Source: Parasalinivibrio latis
Lineage (GTDB): Bacteria; Pseudomonadota; Gammaproteobacteria; Enterobacterales; Vibrionaceae
Assembly: GCF_036825535.1 (NCBI RefSeq)
Contig: NZ_CP098813.1
Span: 1,054,001-1,118,000 of the forward strand
Length of the DNA stretch: 64,000 nt
Reading direction: 5' to 3'
Shown: piece after piece, positions 16,600 to 24,398 of the stretch
Numbering within the stretch: the stretch's first letter is position 1
Layout of the letters: each line of letters starts with the position of its first letter
Program-made: the position numbers and the translations under genes
The notes under the pieces: generated by a model
The model's input: the letters and a program-made list of their open reading frames with translations, nothing else
Database searches by the model: none
Told to the model about the DNA's origin: nothing

Positions 16600-17553
16600 T
16601 CAGGCCTCCTGCTCTAAGGACGGGGCGGGCTGTCCATTGGTAGCACGGAGTGTTGTGAGCTTGTCCTTGTATGCTTTTCGGGCGGTTTTGAGGGCCGCCG
16701 GGGGAAGGGCCTTTGCCGCATCTTCGACTTCGGCCAGGGCGGCTTCCGTCGTTGCTGCCTGGATGCTCCCAAGAACATCATCCAGGGTGGCGCCCTCCTG
16801 CTTTTCTCCCCCTATGGGGGAAAGCCGGGAGAGCAGGGCCGTCGTCTTGCTGGTTTTTGCCGGTTCGGGGTTAATTGCCTTTTCTGGCGGCAGCTCAAGT
16901 TCGTCCGGGGTATAGACACCCAAAATGACATCCGGGCAATATCGCCTTGCCCATTTTTTAACGGCTACATAGGTGATTTGCTGTTGGGGATCTGTCGCCC
17001 ATTGGGTGGAATTTCTAGGCCAGCATTGCTTTAGCAGCACATCGACAACGCGGGGCTTGTTTTCACCCCTTAGCGTGGCAAAGACCCGGACTCCGACTCC
17101 TTCCTCATCTTTGTCTGTCCAGTTTTGCCTGGCATACCGGTTTCCTTTGCCGCTGGTTTCCATGGTGAACTTACCGATGACCTGCTCCCAGGGGCCGAAA
17201 AACTCAAATTCCAGACGGTCTTTGGTGGGAGCCATGGATTTGATGACCGCATTGACCAGCTGCGCCTCATAACCCAGAGTGCCGTTAACCAGGTGGGTTT
17301 TTTGCGCTACCGCATGGGGGTTCATACGCCATTGCATGGCCTGCAATGTCACGGCCAGGCAATCCCCAATGCTGCCGCGAAGGTGTGTCGGAACCGTAAC
17401 TTTTCCCTGTGCCATCAGTTGGGCAAACCGCTCCAACTGGCCCATCAGTCCCGGTGTCACCATCATGGTGGCGACGTCATAAGCCGGCGTGCTTGCCTCT
17501 GCGTCCAGCATTGCCAAATCCTGGGTATCGGTGCTTGTCAGTTGTGTCGTCAT
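16600..17553 (-). CDS. recT: RecT-family single-strand annealing protein
   Basis: 317 residues. AVTLQAMQWRMNPHAVAQKTHLVNGTLGYEAQLVNAVI and QQQITYVAVKKWARRYCPDVILGVYTPDEL are strong RecT signatures. The protein coats single-stranded ends and anneals them to complementary DNA, working with the exonuclease encoded just upstream in the operon (17565-18629). The C-terminal 90 residues are lower-complexity and Ala-rich. It stands one base from the ssb start region, so the leftward genes are tightly packed. Confidence 0.93.
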   Translation of the reverse strand: MTTQLTSTDTQDLAMLDAEASTPAYDVATMMVTPGLMGQLERFAQLMAQGKVTVPTHLRGSIGDCLAVTLQAMQWRMNPHAVAQKTHLVNGTLGYEAQLVNAVIKSMAPTKDRLEFEFFGPWEQVIGKFTMETSGKGNRYARQNWTDKDEEGVGVRVFATLRGENKPRVVDVLLKQCWPRNSTQWATDPQQQITYVAVKKWARRYCPDVILGVYTPDELELPPEKAINPEPAKTSKTTALLSRLSPIGGEKQEGATLDDVLGSIQAATTEAALAEVEDAAKALPPAALKTARKAYKDKLTTLRATNGQPAPSLEQEA

Positions 17554-17564
17554 ATCGGCTCTCC

Positions 17565-18629
17565 TTATGCCCGGAAGACGCGGCTTTCTGTGGTGGTTGT
17601 AAATTGCGCTGCCAGCGCAGGATTAGCCTTTTTGAAGGCGGTGGTATCCATGCGCTGGGCACGTTGGGTTTTCCAACTGCAGAGTTTTTTGCCAGTCTCA
17701 TCAAGAAGGAGGTCGGCATGCTCACCCATGAACGCTTTGATTTTCATGTCGAGCCCACCGATACGTTTGCCGCCAACCAAGGGGCCGTAGGCTTGTGTTT
17801 CCAGGGCACTGATTTGCTCTTTGAGTGTTTTAAATTGCCAGAAGACATCGATGATGTCTGGGGTAGCCGTGATATGTGAACCGTCATCATACCGGTAAAG
17901 GCATTCCACATCCTGGAGGGTCTGTGGCTCTGGAGGTACGTCTGCAATGACATGGTCAAACCAATACGTGGTCAGCCGCTGGGTAACGATGTCAGCCAGT
18001 GCCTGGTTCCAAGCCATGGTGAAAATCCTAAAATCATTGCCTCCGATAAGGACCGCCAGATCCCATTCACGTTTGTTCAGCACAATCATGTAGTGGAGCT
18101 CTTGGAGCATGTAGGGTTCGGGGACATCATCATCAGCCTGGAACAAGGTGATTTGATTATCGAGCTCTTGGTAGATGTTACCTTTTCCCCATTGGTCGCG
18201 GGCCGCCCACTTATCTGCTGTCTTGCACTCGAGCCCCTTGTCGGCACCAATGATGAAGCGGTCTATGTTGGCACGGAGCCAGGGCATAGACTTGTGTACA
18301 TAGGGGTAGCGGCGTTTTTGGATTTTTTGCCCTGTGCGGCGTGCATACTCCTTGGCAACGATGTCCTCAAGCTCTGTCCCGAAATGGACGTGCGGATTGC
18401 AGGACAGATCATCCGGTGTTTTCCTGCCAGTTTTTTCCAACCAGACGTCATAGGCCGTGCGGTAGGGGCTGATACCCAAAATAGCGGCGACATCACTGCC
18501 CCCAATCCCTAGCCGGCGTTCCATATGGAAGCGCTCATCATCACAAAGGGCATTGAGGTTTGCCCCTGCCAGTACCTTGGTGGTGTACTGACGGTGTAGG
18601 TTGTTACGTTGGATAGCTGCCTGGTTCAT
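17565..18629 (-). CDS. YqaJ-like phage recombination exonuclease
   Basis: 354 residues, PD-(D/E)XK fold of the YqaJ/lambda-exonuclease class. Visible motifs are RRLGIGGSDVAAILGISPYRTAYDVW, HFGTELEDIVAKEYARRTG, WLRANIDRFI followed by GLECKTAD (the D...ExK catalytic core) and QELHYMIVL. It should degrade one strand of double-stranded DNA 5' to 3' to give ends for RecT. It is one base from the preceding small gene and 11 bases before recT. Confidence 0.92.
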   Translation of the reverse strand: MNQAAIQRNNLHRQYTTKVLAGANLNALCDDERFHMERRLGIGGSDVAAILGISPYRTAYDVWLEKTGRKTPDDLSCNPHVHFGTELEDIVAKEYARRTGQKIQKRRYPYVHKSMPWLRANIDRFIIGADKGLECKTADKWAARDQWGKGNIYQELDNQITLFQADDDVPEPYMLQELHYMIVLNKREWDLAVLIGGNDFRIFTMAWNQALADIVTQRLTTYWFDHVIADVPPEPQTLQDVECLYRYDDGSHITATPDIIDVFWQFKTLKEQISALETQAYGPLVGGKRIGGLDMKIKAFMGEHADLLLDETGKKLCSWKTQRAQRMDTTAFKKANPALAAQFTTTTESRVFRA

Positions 18630-18992
18630 TTAACGTTCCTCCATCTCATCGGTATATTGACTAAGGCATGCCTGCAGAGCGTCTTCAGCAATGTGCTCGG
18701 CAAGGGCAAAAGCGGCGGCAGTGAGTAGGGTTTTCAGTTGGGTGACAGCGGCCTTGTCGTTTTCAAGGGCTAGGGAGCACACTTTAGTGAATGCATCGTG
18801 CTCGATGGCACGCACGATCACATCGTCAAAGTCCACGGTATGGTTACCCCACTGGTAGGTGCGGCGTTGCAAGAGTGTGTCAGCGATGTCATCAACGAGT
18901 TGGTCCAAGGCATCCAGCCTGGCATCGAGCTGGGCCTGGATAACTAGGTAGCGGGCAATGTCTCGTTGGACGATGCAAGGTGATATGGTCAT
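18630..18992 (-). CDS. Small phage early protein of unknown function
   Basis: 120 residues, predicted mostly helical, acidic and Ala-rich (LARYLVIQAQLDARLDALDQLVDDIADTLL). I recognise no family. It is the first gene of the leftward early operon, immediately behind the operator/promoter block at 19029-19085 and one base from the exonuclease gene. Position would suit an early regulator or a modifier of the host recombination enzymes, but nothing in the sequence proves this. Confidence 0.65.
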   Translation of the reverse strand: MTISPCIVQRDIARYLVIQAQLDARLDALDQLVDDIADTLLQRRTYQWGNHTVDFDDVIVRAIEHDAFTKVCSLALENDKAAVTQLKTLLTAAAFALAEHIAEDALQACLSQYTDEMEER

Positions 18993-19028
18993 GGTTAATG
19001 TCCTGTTCTGCGAGGTGACAAAACAAGA

Positions 19029-19085
19029 TTAACCATGGTTATCAAAAATAACCGTATTAGTTATGAGAAATTATTTTGAATAACT
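19029..19085 (-). promoter_or_regulatory. Left operator/promoter block (OL/PL-like)
   Basis: GGTTAT-CAAAA-ATAACC at 19037-19053 is a perfect dyad of the same type as those near cro. An overlapping AACCATGGTT palindrome (19031-19040) and degenerate AGTTAT/ATAACT half-sites (19059-19084) lie beside it. The block stands between the cI terminator and the first leftward early gene, the place of OL in lambda. Repression by the CI at 19155-19814 is inferred. Confidence 0.7.
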
Positions 19086-19094
19086 AGGAATGCA

Positions 19095-19124
19095 AAAAAA
19101 GCCCGGTTATTTTTCGGGCTTTTT
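19095..19124. terminator. Terminator after cI
   Basis: AAAAGCCCG (19097-19105) pairs with CGGGCTTTT (19115-19123), flanked by A and T runs, so it can stop transcription in both directions. It separates the repressor gene from the leftward early promoter block. Confidence 0.85.
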
Positions 19125-19154
19125 GGTTAATGTACTTAACTTTAAGACAGGGCG

Positions 19155-19814
19155 TTATTTGGCCAACATTACCGAATACCAAAAAGCCCGGCCGAGGATC
19201 TCGATATCCTTAACCTGTTCGGCGTTGTAGTCCTCATTGGGGTAATCGTCATAGTTAAAGCTTTTCAGGCGTAAACCGCCGGCAGGTAGGTTTTGCAATA
19301 CCTTGACCCTTAGCAGTCCCGCATGGTTGATGGCATAAATGGCACCATCGACCACCCTTTCCCGTTCTGCCATGTCGATACCAACAGACGACTTGTCAGG
19401 AAGGACCGGCTCCATGCTGTTGCCCGAGACCGTCACACAGGCGGCATTGCCATACTCAACCCCCAAACCACGCAGTGTTGACTTTGCGAAGCGGTGCCGG
19501 GGCATGTGGCTGTTGGTGGACAGGGATGTGTCGAGGGTGTAATAGGGGAGCTCGATATCCTCGGGTGACAAGGGAGTGCCGCCCTCCGTCACGCTCTGCC
19601 ACGGAACTTCACCGTCCTCTTCCCCATCGGTAAGCCAGTCAGGCTCACACTGCAATGCGACAGCGAGTTCAGCAATTTTTGATGTTTGCTTGGTTTTACC
19701 ACTGACCAGTTTATGGATGGCAACCTGAGATATCCCCACCTGCTCAGACAGCTCCCGTTGGTTGATGCCAAGGGCAAACATTCTTTCTTTGATTTTTCGA
19801 GCTAACGTATTCAT
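19155..19814 (-). CDS. cI: CI-type phage repressor (XRE HTH + S24 LexA-like peptidase)
   Basis: 219 residues from the ATG at 19814. HTH: MFALGINQRELSEQVGISQVAIHKLVSGKTKQ. The C-terminal half is an S24/LexA-like autoprotease: VSGNSMEPVLPDKSSVGID holds the catalytic Ser, and VVDGAIYAINHAGLLRVKVLQ holds the Lys. It should hold lysogeny by binding the GGTTAT-type operators and be cut after RecA activation. I prefer 19814 because a longer start at 19850 would put the operator (19817-19832) inside the gene; the leader has no clear ribosome site and the message may be nearly leaderless. Confidence 0.92.
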   Translation of the reverse strand: MNTLARKIKERMFALGINQRELSEQVGISQVAIHKLVSGKTKQTSKIAELAVALQCEPDWLTDGEEDGEVPWQSVTEGGTPLSPEDIELPYYTLDTSLSTNSHMPRHRFAKSTLRGLGVEYGNAACVTVSGNSMEPVLPDKSSVGIDMAERERVVDGAIYAINHAGLLRVKVLQNLPAGGLRLKSFNYDDYPNEDYNAEQVKDIEILGRAFWYSVMLAK

Positions 19815-19816
19815 AT

Positions 19817-19919
19817 GGTTAAATTTATAACCAAAGTTGAGATTGTTCAACCTCAGCTTTGTTTGACTTATCCTAATTCATGGTTAATTTTAATAACCAT
19901 CTACTGGTTATTTATTACC
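19817..19919. promoter_or_regulatory. Right operator/promoter block (OR-like) between cI and cro
   Basis: Three dyads of one type: GGTTAAATTTATAACC (19817-19832), GGTTAATTTTAATAACC (19882-19898) and GGTTATTTATTACC (19906-19919). A TTGACT (19863-19868) suits the -35 box of a rightward promoter. The first dyad abuts the cI start codon, so CI could control its own synthesis. Confidence 0.75.
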
Positions 19920-19930
19920 TGGAGGCGGTT

Positions 19931-20140
19931 ATGCTCAAGCAAGATGTTATCGATCACTTCGGCCGTCAGGCCCTGGTTGCCGAAACGCTGAACATCAGTC
20001 AGGCAGCAGTCTCCCGCTGGGGGGACATCATCCCGGAAAAGCAAGCGTTTCGCCTGGCGTACCTCACTGAAGGTGCCCTGGTTTATGACCAGGTGTTCTA
20101 CCACAACTTACACCAGCTCAAACGTGCGTTGAACGTTTAA
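19931..20140 (+). CDS. cro: Cro-like repressor
   Basis: 69 residues, divergent from cI. LKQDVIDHFGRQALVAETLNISQAAVSRWGDIIPEKQAFRLAYLTEG is the common Cro/YdaS-type helix-turn-helix of lambdoid phages. The start at 19931 is chosen because GGAGG lies 5 bases upstream; a longer reading frame to 19880 would run through an operator. It should bind the same operators as CI and favour lytic growth. Confidence 0.88.
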   Translation: MLKQDVIDHFGRQALVAETLNISQAAVSRWGDIIPEKQAFRLAYLTEGALVYDQVFYHNLHQLKRALNV

Positions 20141-20159
20141 CCGATTAAGGGATAAACCT

Positions 20160-20606
20160 ATGGATCATCTCGATACGGCTGTTTACAGCACGGTGCATGA
20201 CTCCGCCGTCCCCGCCAGGCAAATCGCCCAGCAGCTCGGCATGTCCCACCAAGTCCTTATCAATAAAGCTAATCCCCAGTCAGACTCCCACAAGCTTTCC
20301 CTCCGAGAAGCCCTGGCTGTCCAGCTCATCACCGGTAACTACCGCATCCATGAAGCGATGGCGACAGAGCTTGCGCTGCAAAGGGCTGACGCACCACCGT
20401 CGACGTCCCTACTTGAGTCCGTGCTCAAGGCAACAGCCGAGCATGGGGATGTGGTAAAGGCTATCCAGAATGCTTTGGAAGACGGGGTCTTCTCCTTGCG
20501 GGAGCGGGAGAGATGCCAGCAGGAAGTGAACGAGGCAATAAGGGCCTTGGAGACCTTACGGAAAGCCATTGTGGTTGAGCCACTAAGGAGAGTATCTCAT
20601 GGCTGA
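20160..20606 (+). CDS. CII-family phage regulatory protein
   Basis: 148 residues. AVPARQIAQQLGMSHQVLINKANPQSDSHKLSLREALAVQLITGNYRI fits the phage CII (CP76-type) regulatory family, followed by a helical C-terminal half. In relatives this protein activates establishment of lysogeny. It follows cro by 19 bases and its last eight bases overlap the replication gene, so the rightward early operon is continuous. Confidence 0.8.
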   Translation: MDHLDTAVYSTVHDSAVPARQIAQQLGMSHQVLINKANPQSDSHKLSLREALAVQLITGNYRIHEAMATELALQRADAPPSTSLLESVLKATAEHGDVVKAIQNALEDGVFSLRERERCQQEVNEAIRALETLRKAIVVEPLRRVSHG

Positions 20607-21480
20607 TATTTTGACTATTCATCGTACTGCAAGCCCAGATGACGGGTTTTATCGTATTGCCAATCAATTGGGGTTGGCACTTTGCCGGGAGCACTTGTCC
20701 AACCGTGAAAGCCGTCTGATCCACGCCGTCATGATGAAGACCTATGGGTTCAATAAATCCATGGACTGGATTTGTAACGCCCAGCTTTGCGAGCTGACCG
20801 GTATAGATGCCAAGAACATCAGCAGAGTCAAAAAGGCATTGGTCGGCCGTCAGATTTTGCTGGTCGATGGCAACAAACTCGGCCTCAACCCTGTGACCGA
20901 TGAGTGGCAATACGCGCCTCCACCTCCCATCGAAAACCGTCAGAAACCTGCGAAAAAACCGTCAATCCTGACGGCCATTAAAACCGTCAATTCTGACGGT
21001 GCTGACCGTCAGCCCCGACGGGGCCGACCGTTAAAACGCGACATTTCAACCGTCAGCCCTGACGACCACAATAGACAAGACACTATTACAATAGACAGGT
21101 TTACAAAAGACAGCGCGCGTGAGCCACGCGCCAAACGTGCCACTTCGCCGCCTAACACCTTCGAAGTTTCAACGGCCCTTTTCGACTGGGCAAAACAAAA
21201 CGCCATTGAGGTCGATCTCTCTCAGGAAACCGATCGCTTTCTGGATTACCACCGAGCCAAGGGATCCACATTCCGTGATTGGACTGCGGCATGGCGAAAT
21301 TGGATGCGCAATGCCAAACGTTTTGCCAAACCCCAACATCGATCAGCCAAGGAAGCGCCGTTCACTGGCTTGTTCAGCAAGGAGATCCAAGAATGGATTG
21401 ATGCCCCTGATGCGTCACCCATCAGCGATGCACGCCGTGAGGCCCTGATGTCTGGAGTGATTGAGCATGAACCTTTCTGA
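20599..21480 (+). CDS. Lambda O-like replication initiator
   Basis: 293 residues. The N-terminal 110 residues match the phage replication O domain (winged helix): DDGFYRIANQLGLALC, LSNRESRLIHAVMMKTYGFNKSMDWICNAQLCELTGI. The middle (about residues 112-160) is polar and repetitive because the DNA there carries an iteron array (20937-21065). The C-terminal part (FDWAKQNAIEVDLSQETDRFLDYHRAKG...DWTAAWRNWMRN) is the usual DnaT-like segment. It should bind the iterons in its own gene to open the phage origin. Overlaps both neighbours (8 bases before, 20 bases after). Confidence 0.9.
   Translation: MADILTIHRTASPDDGFYRIANQLGLALCREHLSNRESRLIHAVMMKTYGFNKSMDWICNAQLCELTGIDAKNISRVKKALVGRQILLVDGNKLGLNPVTDEWQYAPPPPIENRQKPAKKPSILTAIKTVNSDGADRQPRRGRPLKRDISTVSPDDHNRQDTITIDRFTKDSAREPRAKRATSPPNTFEVSTALFDWAKQNAIEVDLSQETDRFLDYHRAKGSTFRDWTAAWRNWMRNAKRFAKPQHRSAKEAPFTGLFSKEIQEWIDAPDASPISDARREALMSGVIEHEPF
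20937..21110. other. Phage replication origin: iteron array inside the O-like gene
   Basis: Copies of CCGTCA-N4-TGACGG start at 20959, 20984, 21006 (one mismatch) and 21050 (one mismatch), with half or decayed copies at 20937 and 21028. Spacing is 22, 25, 22, 22 and 22 bases, about two helical turns. AT-rich DNA with repeated ACAATAGACA-like sequence follows (21066-21110). Lambda and relatives place the origin in the same way; function is inferred. Confidence 0.75.
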
Positions 21481-22114
21481 GAAAACCCTGTTTGCTGAAA
21501 TGCTCTGCCTGACTTCAAGCCTGTATATGCGGGAGCCCTTGTCCCGTCCCATGCTGGGGATTTACTGGCAAGCGCTGCGTGATTATGACCTCGAGGACGT
21601 CCGTCGGGCGCTAGACATGCAGGTGCGCAACCCTGACACGGGCCAGTTCTTTCCAAAGCCTGCCGATGTGATCCGCCAATTGGATGGCAACACCCAAACG
21701 CGGGGAGAGCAAGCGTGGAGCAAGTTATCCTGTGCAATTCAATCAGTTGGGGCGTGGCAATCTGTGGTGTTTGACGACGCGATCATCCATCAAGTGGTAA
21801 TGGAAATGGGAGGTTGGGTGACGTTTTGTCACACCGACATGAGCGAGCAGCCATACCGCCATACTGAATTCGTCAGGCGGTACCTGAGCTACACGAACAA
21901 ACCGCCCTTGGCGTACCCAAAGAAGCTTATCGGAATCAGCGAAGCCAATAACATCCAAAGTGGCCAACCGGTTGATGCGCCCATGGTGATTGGCGATGTG
22001 GCCAAAGCCAAGTTGGTGTACCAGGGAGGCCAGAAAGACGTCGGCAAGCCACGACAGCTGTCGCTTGAGGAACTTAGCGATTATGTGGTGAGGCTCAAGC
22101 ATGAGCGCCCTTGA
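21461..22114 (+). CDS. Phage protein in lambda P position (DUF6475-like)
   Basis: 217 residues with a conserved opening, EKTLFAEMLCLTSSLYMREPLSRPMLGIYWQALRDYDLEDVRRAL, and a tail with GGQKDVGKPRQLSLEELSDYV. Genes of this type sit directly after O-like genes in many prophages, where lambda has the helicase loader P. A helicase-loading or replication-accessory role is inferred from position only. It overlaps the O-like gene by 20 bases and the next nuclease gene by 14. Confidence 0.72.
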   Translation: MSMNLSEKTLFAEMLCLTSSLYMREPLSRPMLGIYWQALRDYDLEDVRRALDMQVRNPDTGQFFPKPADVIRQLDGNTQTRGEQAWSKLSCAIQSVGAWQSVVFDDAIIHQVVMEMGGWVTFCHTDMSEQPYRHTEFVRRYLSYTNKPPLAYPKKLIGISEANNIQSGQPVDAPMVIGDVAKAKLVYQGGQKDVGKPRQLSLEELSDYVVRLKHERP

Positions 22115-22481
22115 AACCGAGCTGGCCTTCCAACTGACAGCCCTTGGGCTACCAAAGCCAGAGCGTGAATACCGATTTCATCCGACCCGTCGCTGGCGCT
22201 TAGATTTCGCCTGGTCTGACTTGGGTTTGGCAGTGGAAGTTGAGGGTGGTGGATGGAGTGGGGGAAGGCATACCCGCGGCAAAGGCTTTGAGCAGGATTT
22301 GACCAAGTATTCCGAAGCTATGAGGTTGGGGTGGACGGTGTACAGGTGTGACCGGAGGCTGATCAAATCCGGGGAGGCGATTGAGGCTATCTCGCAGATA
22401 TTTAGCCGCTTATCTGATACGCAAGGGTCGTCGTTAAGTCGCAAGTGGCTGTATAGCGGAACAAAAAGGAAGATTCCATGA
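22101..22481 (+). CDS. PD-(D/E)XK endonuclease-like phage protein (DUF559/Vsr-like)
   Basis: 126 residues. KPEREYRFHPTRRWRLDFAWSDLGLAVEVEGG shows the typical D...ExE/ExK core of small restriction-like nucleases, and FEQDLTKYSEAMRLGWTVYRCDRRLIKSGEAIEAISQIF is the usual tail of DUF559/Vsr-like folds. In phages such proteins sit in the replication block and are thought to act on branched or nicked DNA (Rus/NinG-like role). The exact substrate is unknown. Confidence 0.78.
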   Translation: MSALETELAFQLTALGLPKPEREYRFHPTRRWRLDFAWSDLGLAVEVEGGGWSGGRHTRGKGFEQDLTKYSEAMRLGWTVYRCDRRLIKSGEAIEAISQIFSRLSDTQGSSLSRKWLYSGTKRKIP

Positions 22482-22816
22482 GTGTACTACATGAGATTGC
22501 GGAAGTGATTGGCGCTGCCGGTGCGGTAAGGCTAGGGCAAGCAATGGGCGGAGCAAGGGTGTACGTGCCCCAGACGTTAAAATCTGACCATCCCCTGGTC
22601 CTTATCCTTGGCGTTGAAACGGCCGAAAAGCTCAGCTACTACTACGGTGGTGATACCTTTGATGTGCCGAGCAAGGTCATTTATCGCCATGTAAGGGATG
22701 CCCTTATCCGTGATGCGTACAACAGCATGCCTCCGGGGGAAGGTAATCGGGCTGATATCCTTGCAAGAGAGTACGGGATTTCCCGGCGGCATGTGATGAA
22801 TATCGTGCGGAGCTAG
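22478..22816 (+). CDS. Mor-family transcription activator (late gene switch)
   Basis: 112 residues. The C-terminal ADILAREYGISRRHVMNIVR is the conserved Mor/C helix-turn-helix of phage Mu, and VYVPQTLKSDHPLVLILGVETAEKLSYYYGGDTFDVPSK is the Mor dimerisation domain. Mu uses Mor and C to switch on middle and late promoters. Here the gene ends the rightward early operon and stands upstream of the lysis and head genes, so it is the likely late activator, perhaps acting at the conserved boxes at 23525, 36364 and 44915. Confidence 0.88.
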   Translation: MSVLHEIAEVIGAAGAVRLGQAMGGARVYVPQTLKSDHPLVLILGVETAEKLSYYYGGDTFDVPSKVIYRHVRDALIRDAYNSMPPGEGNRADILAREYGISRRHVMNIVRS

Positions 22817-23493
22817 TTTTTAGGTGGGTGTGGAATTGCGGCGCCACAGGCAAGTTCGGGATCGCGGTAGGCAGACTTCCAGTCATTGGATGCTTGCAGC
22901 CTAATGCATGCAGCTTGTGGACCTTCCGCTCTGATCACAATCGTTGCTCCTCTTAAATCCGCCCCCTCTAGGTGAGCCCCTTGAAAGTTTACAAGTTGAA
23001 GATTTGCATTTCTAAGGTTGGCATAGTTTAAAAAAGCCAAGCTGAGGTCGGCGTTGAACAGATTTGCTCCTGATAGATCTGCGAAAGTGAGGTCTGCCTG
23101 TCGAAATTTACTTCCGCTCAGATTAGCGTTGGGAAGCCGTATACCTCGCAGGTAAACACCTGGTAGTTGGTCATACCGATTATGACTATCTTTGATAATT
23201 GGAATAGATAAATTAAGTCCAACTAGGTCTTCGTCTATTGAATAAAGGTATTCCAAAGCATCAATTTTCCCGCTATTACCAGGAGCGATTACTGTAATTA
23301 ACTGCCAGGCATTGACCTTCCTTTGTTGCTCACGGTCTTCAATATCGATGTAAAACCCTATTAGCGTCAGCAGTAGAAGGAACGAACTTGCTGCTGAAAA
23401 TATTCGCGTAAAGTGAAGTTTATCAAGCCAATCTGCAAAACGGTGCAACTGCTGGGAGGAGTATCGACACCATACCTTAGGATTCCAGCTCAT
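22813..23493 (-). CDS. Pentapeptide-repeat membrane protein (prophage moron)
   Basis: 226 residues on the strand opposite to the phage late genes. A membrane span near residues 33-48 (IFSAASSFLLLLTLIGFYI) is followed by a cytoplasmic or periplasmic pentapeptide-repeat block with the A(D/N)LxX pattern (about residues 120-185: ANLSGSKFRQADLTFADLSG...). Genes like this are often carried by prophages and expressed in the lysogen, where they can alter the envelope or exclude other phages. It overlaps the mor stop by four bases. Function is not known. Confidence 0.8.
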   Translation of the reverse strand: MSWNPKVWCRYSSQQLHRFADWLDKLHFTRIFSAASSFLLLLTLIGFYIDIEDREQQRKVNAWQLITVIAPGNSGKIDALEYLYSIDEDLVGLNLSIPIIKDSHNRYDQLPGVYLRGIRLPNANLSGSKFRQADLTFADLSGANLFNADLSLAFLNYANLRNANLQLVNFQGAHLEGADLRGATIVIRAEGPQAACIRLQASNDWKSAYRDPELACGAAIPHPPKN

Positions 23494-23565
23494 CAGGACT
23501 CCTTAATCTAAAGAAGTGAAACGGTTCACCTAAACCACCAACAGCAATGCAGGCATTTTCGAGAC
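23494..23565 (+). promoter_or_regulatory. Putative late promoter box upstream of lysis genes
   Basis: TTCACCTAAACCACCAAC (23525-23542) lies 41 bases before the lysis gene and resembles boxes before the protease (36364) and tail sheath (44915) genes; about 14 of 17 positions agree. It is the weakest of the three. Mor-dependence is inferred. Confidence 0.35.
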
Positions 23566-23988
23566 ATGAATCGTCATTTATGGCCTGTATCTATGACCTA
23601 TAAGTTGGGCGCCCGCTCCCGTCAACGCCTTGAGGGCGTACATCCCCATCTCGTCCAAGTGGTGAAACAGGCGATTACGATAAGTGACGTTGATTTTACG
23701 GTACTTGAAGGGGTCCGAACCTTACAGCGCCAGAAACAGCTAGTGGTAAAAGGGGCATCACGGACGTTCAGGAGCCGTCACCTCACCGGCCATGCCGTCG
23801 ATTTGGGTGCTTGGGTGGGTGATGAACTGCGCTGGGACTGGCCCTTGTACCGGCTTGTCGCTGATGCAATGAAAACCGCAGCAGATGCACTCGATATCCC
23901 TATCGAATGGGGAGGGGACTGGGCCACCTTTCCTGATGGCCCGCACTTCCAGTTGCCTTGGCATGCTTACCCACAGGAGGTGCAGTGA
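23566..23988 (+). CDS. Phage endolysin, M15-family peptidase
   Basis: 140 residues. FTVLEGVRTLQRQKQLVVKGASRTFRSRHLTGHAVDL holds the zinc-binding SxHxxGxAxD motif and DGPHFQLPW the second zinc His. M15 phage lysins cut the peptide cross-links of peptidoglycan at the end of infection. No signal peptide is seen, so it needs the holins encoded next. A shorter start at 23593 (MTYKLGARS) matches many relatives. The stop overlaps the next start region (GTGATG). Confidence 0.9.
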   Translation: MNRHLWPVSMTYKLGARSRQRLEGVHPHLVQVVKQAITISDVDFTVLEGVRTLQRQKQLVVKGASRTFRSRHLTGHAVDLGAWVGDELRWDWPLYRLVADAMKTAADALDIPIEWGGDWATFPDGPHFQLPWHAYPQEVQ

Positions 23989-24398
23989 TGTCAGTGTGGA
24001 ACGTCCTGTCTGGCCTTGTCTCACCCATTACGGAACTAATCGATGAGTTGCATACCAGTGATGAGGAGCGCCTAGCCATCAAGGCAAAGATGCTGGAGCT
24101 ACAGATGAACCTCGCCACGCAGGTAATGGATTACGAAGCGCGCCTTATAGAAGCGAAAACCCAGGTTATCACCGCGGAAGCCAATGGGGGCAGTTGGCTG
24201 CAACGATCATGGCGCCCTGTCACTATGTTGGCATTCCTTGCCTTGGTGGTTGCCGACAGCTTTGGTCTTCTGGCTTTCCGGCTGGCACCCCAAGCCTGGA
24301 CTCTTCTGCAGATTGGCCTTGGGGGCTACGTGGTTGGACGCAGTGTTGAGAAAGTAATGCCATCGATAGCGACACTGCTACCGGGGGCGAAATCCTGA
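23988..24398 (+). CDS. Phage holin, three-TM type
   Basis: 136 residues from the ATG at 23988, chosen because AGGAGG lies 8 bases upstream. The first 60 residues are a charged helical region (ELIDELHTSDEERLAIKAKMLELQMNLATQVMDYEARLIEAKTQVI) and the rest has two or three hydrophobic spans (MLAFLALVVADSFGLLAF; LLQIGLGGYVVGRSVEKV), as in the 3TM holin family of Mu-like and P2-like phages. It should form the membrane lesion that releases the endolysin. One-base overlap with its neighbours on both sides. Confidence 0.82.
   Translation: MSVWNVLSGLVSPITELIDELHTSDEERLAIKAKMLELQMNLATQVMDYEARLIEAKTQVITAEANGGSWLQRSWRPVTMLAFLALVVADSFGLLAFRLAPQAWTLLQIGLGGYVVGRSVEKVMPSIATLLPGAKS

Noticed and set aside
20937..21065. 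Short repeats in the O-like gene as a CRISPR array
   Set aside because: Repeats are 16-bp dyads with a 22-base period inside a coding gene and no spacers; iterons explain them.
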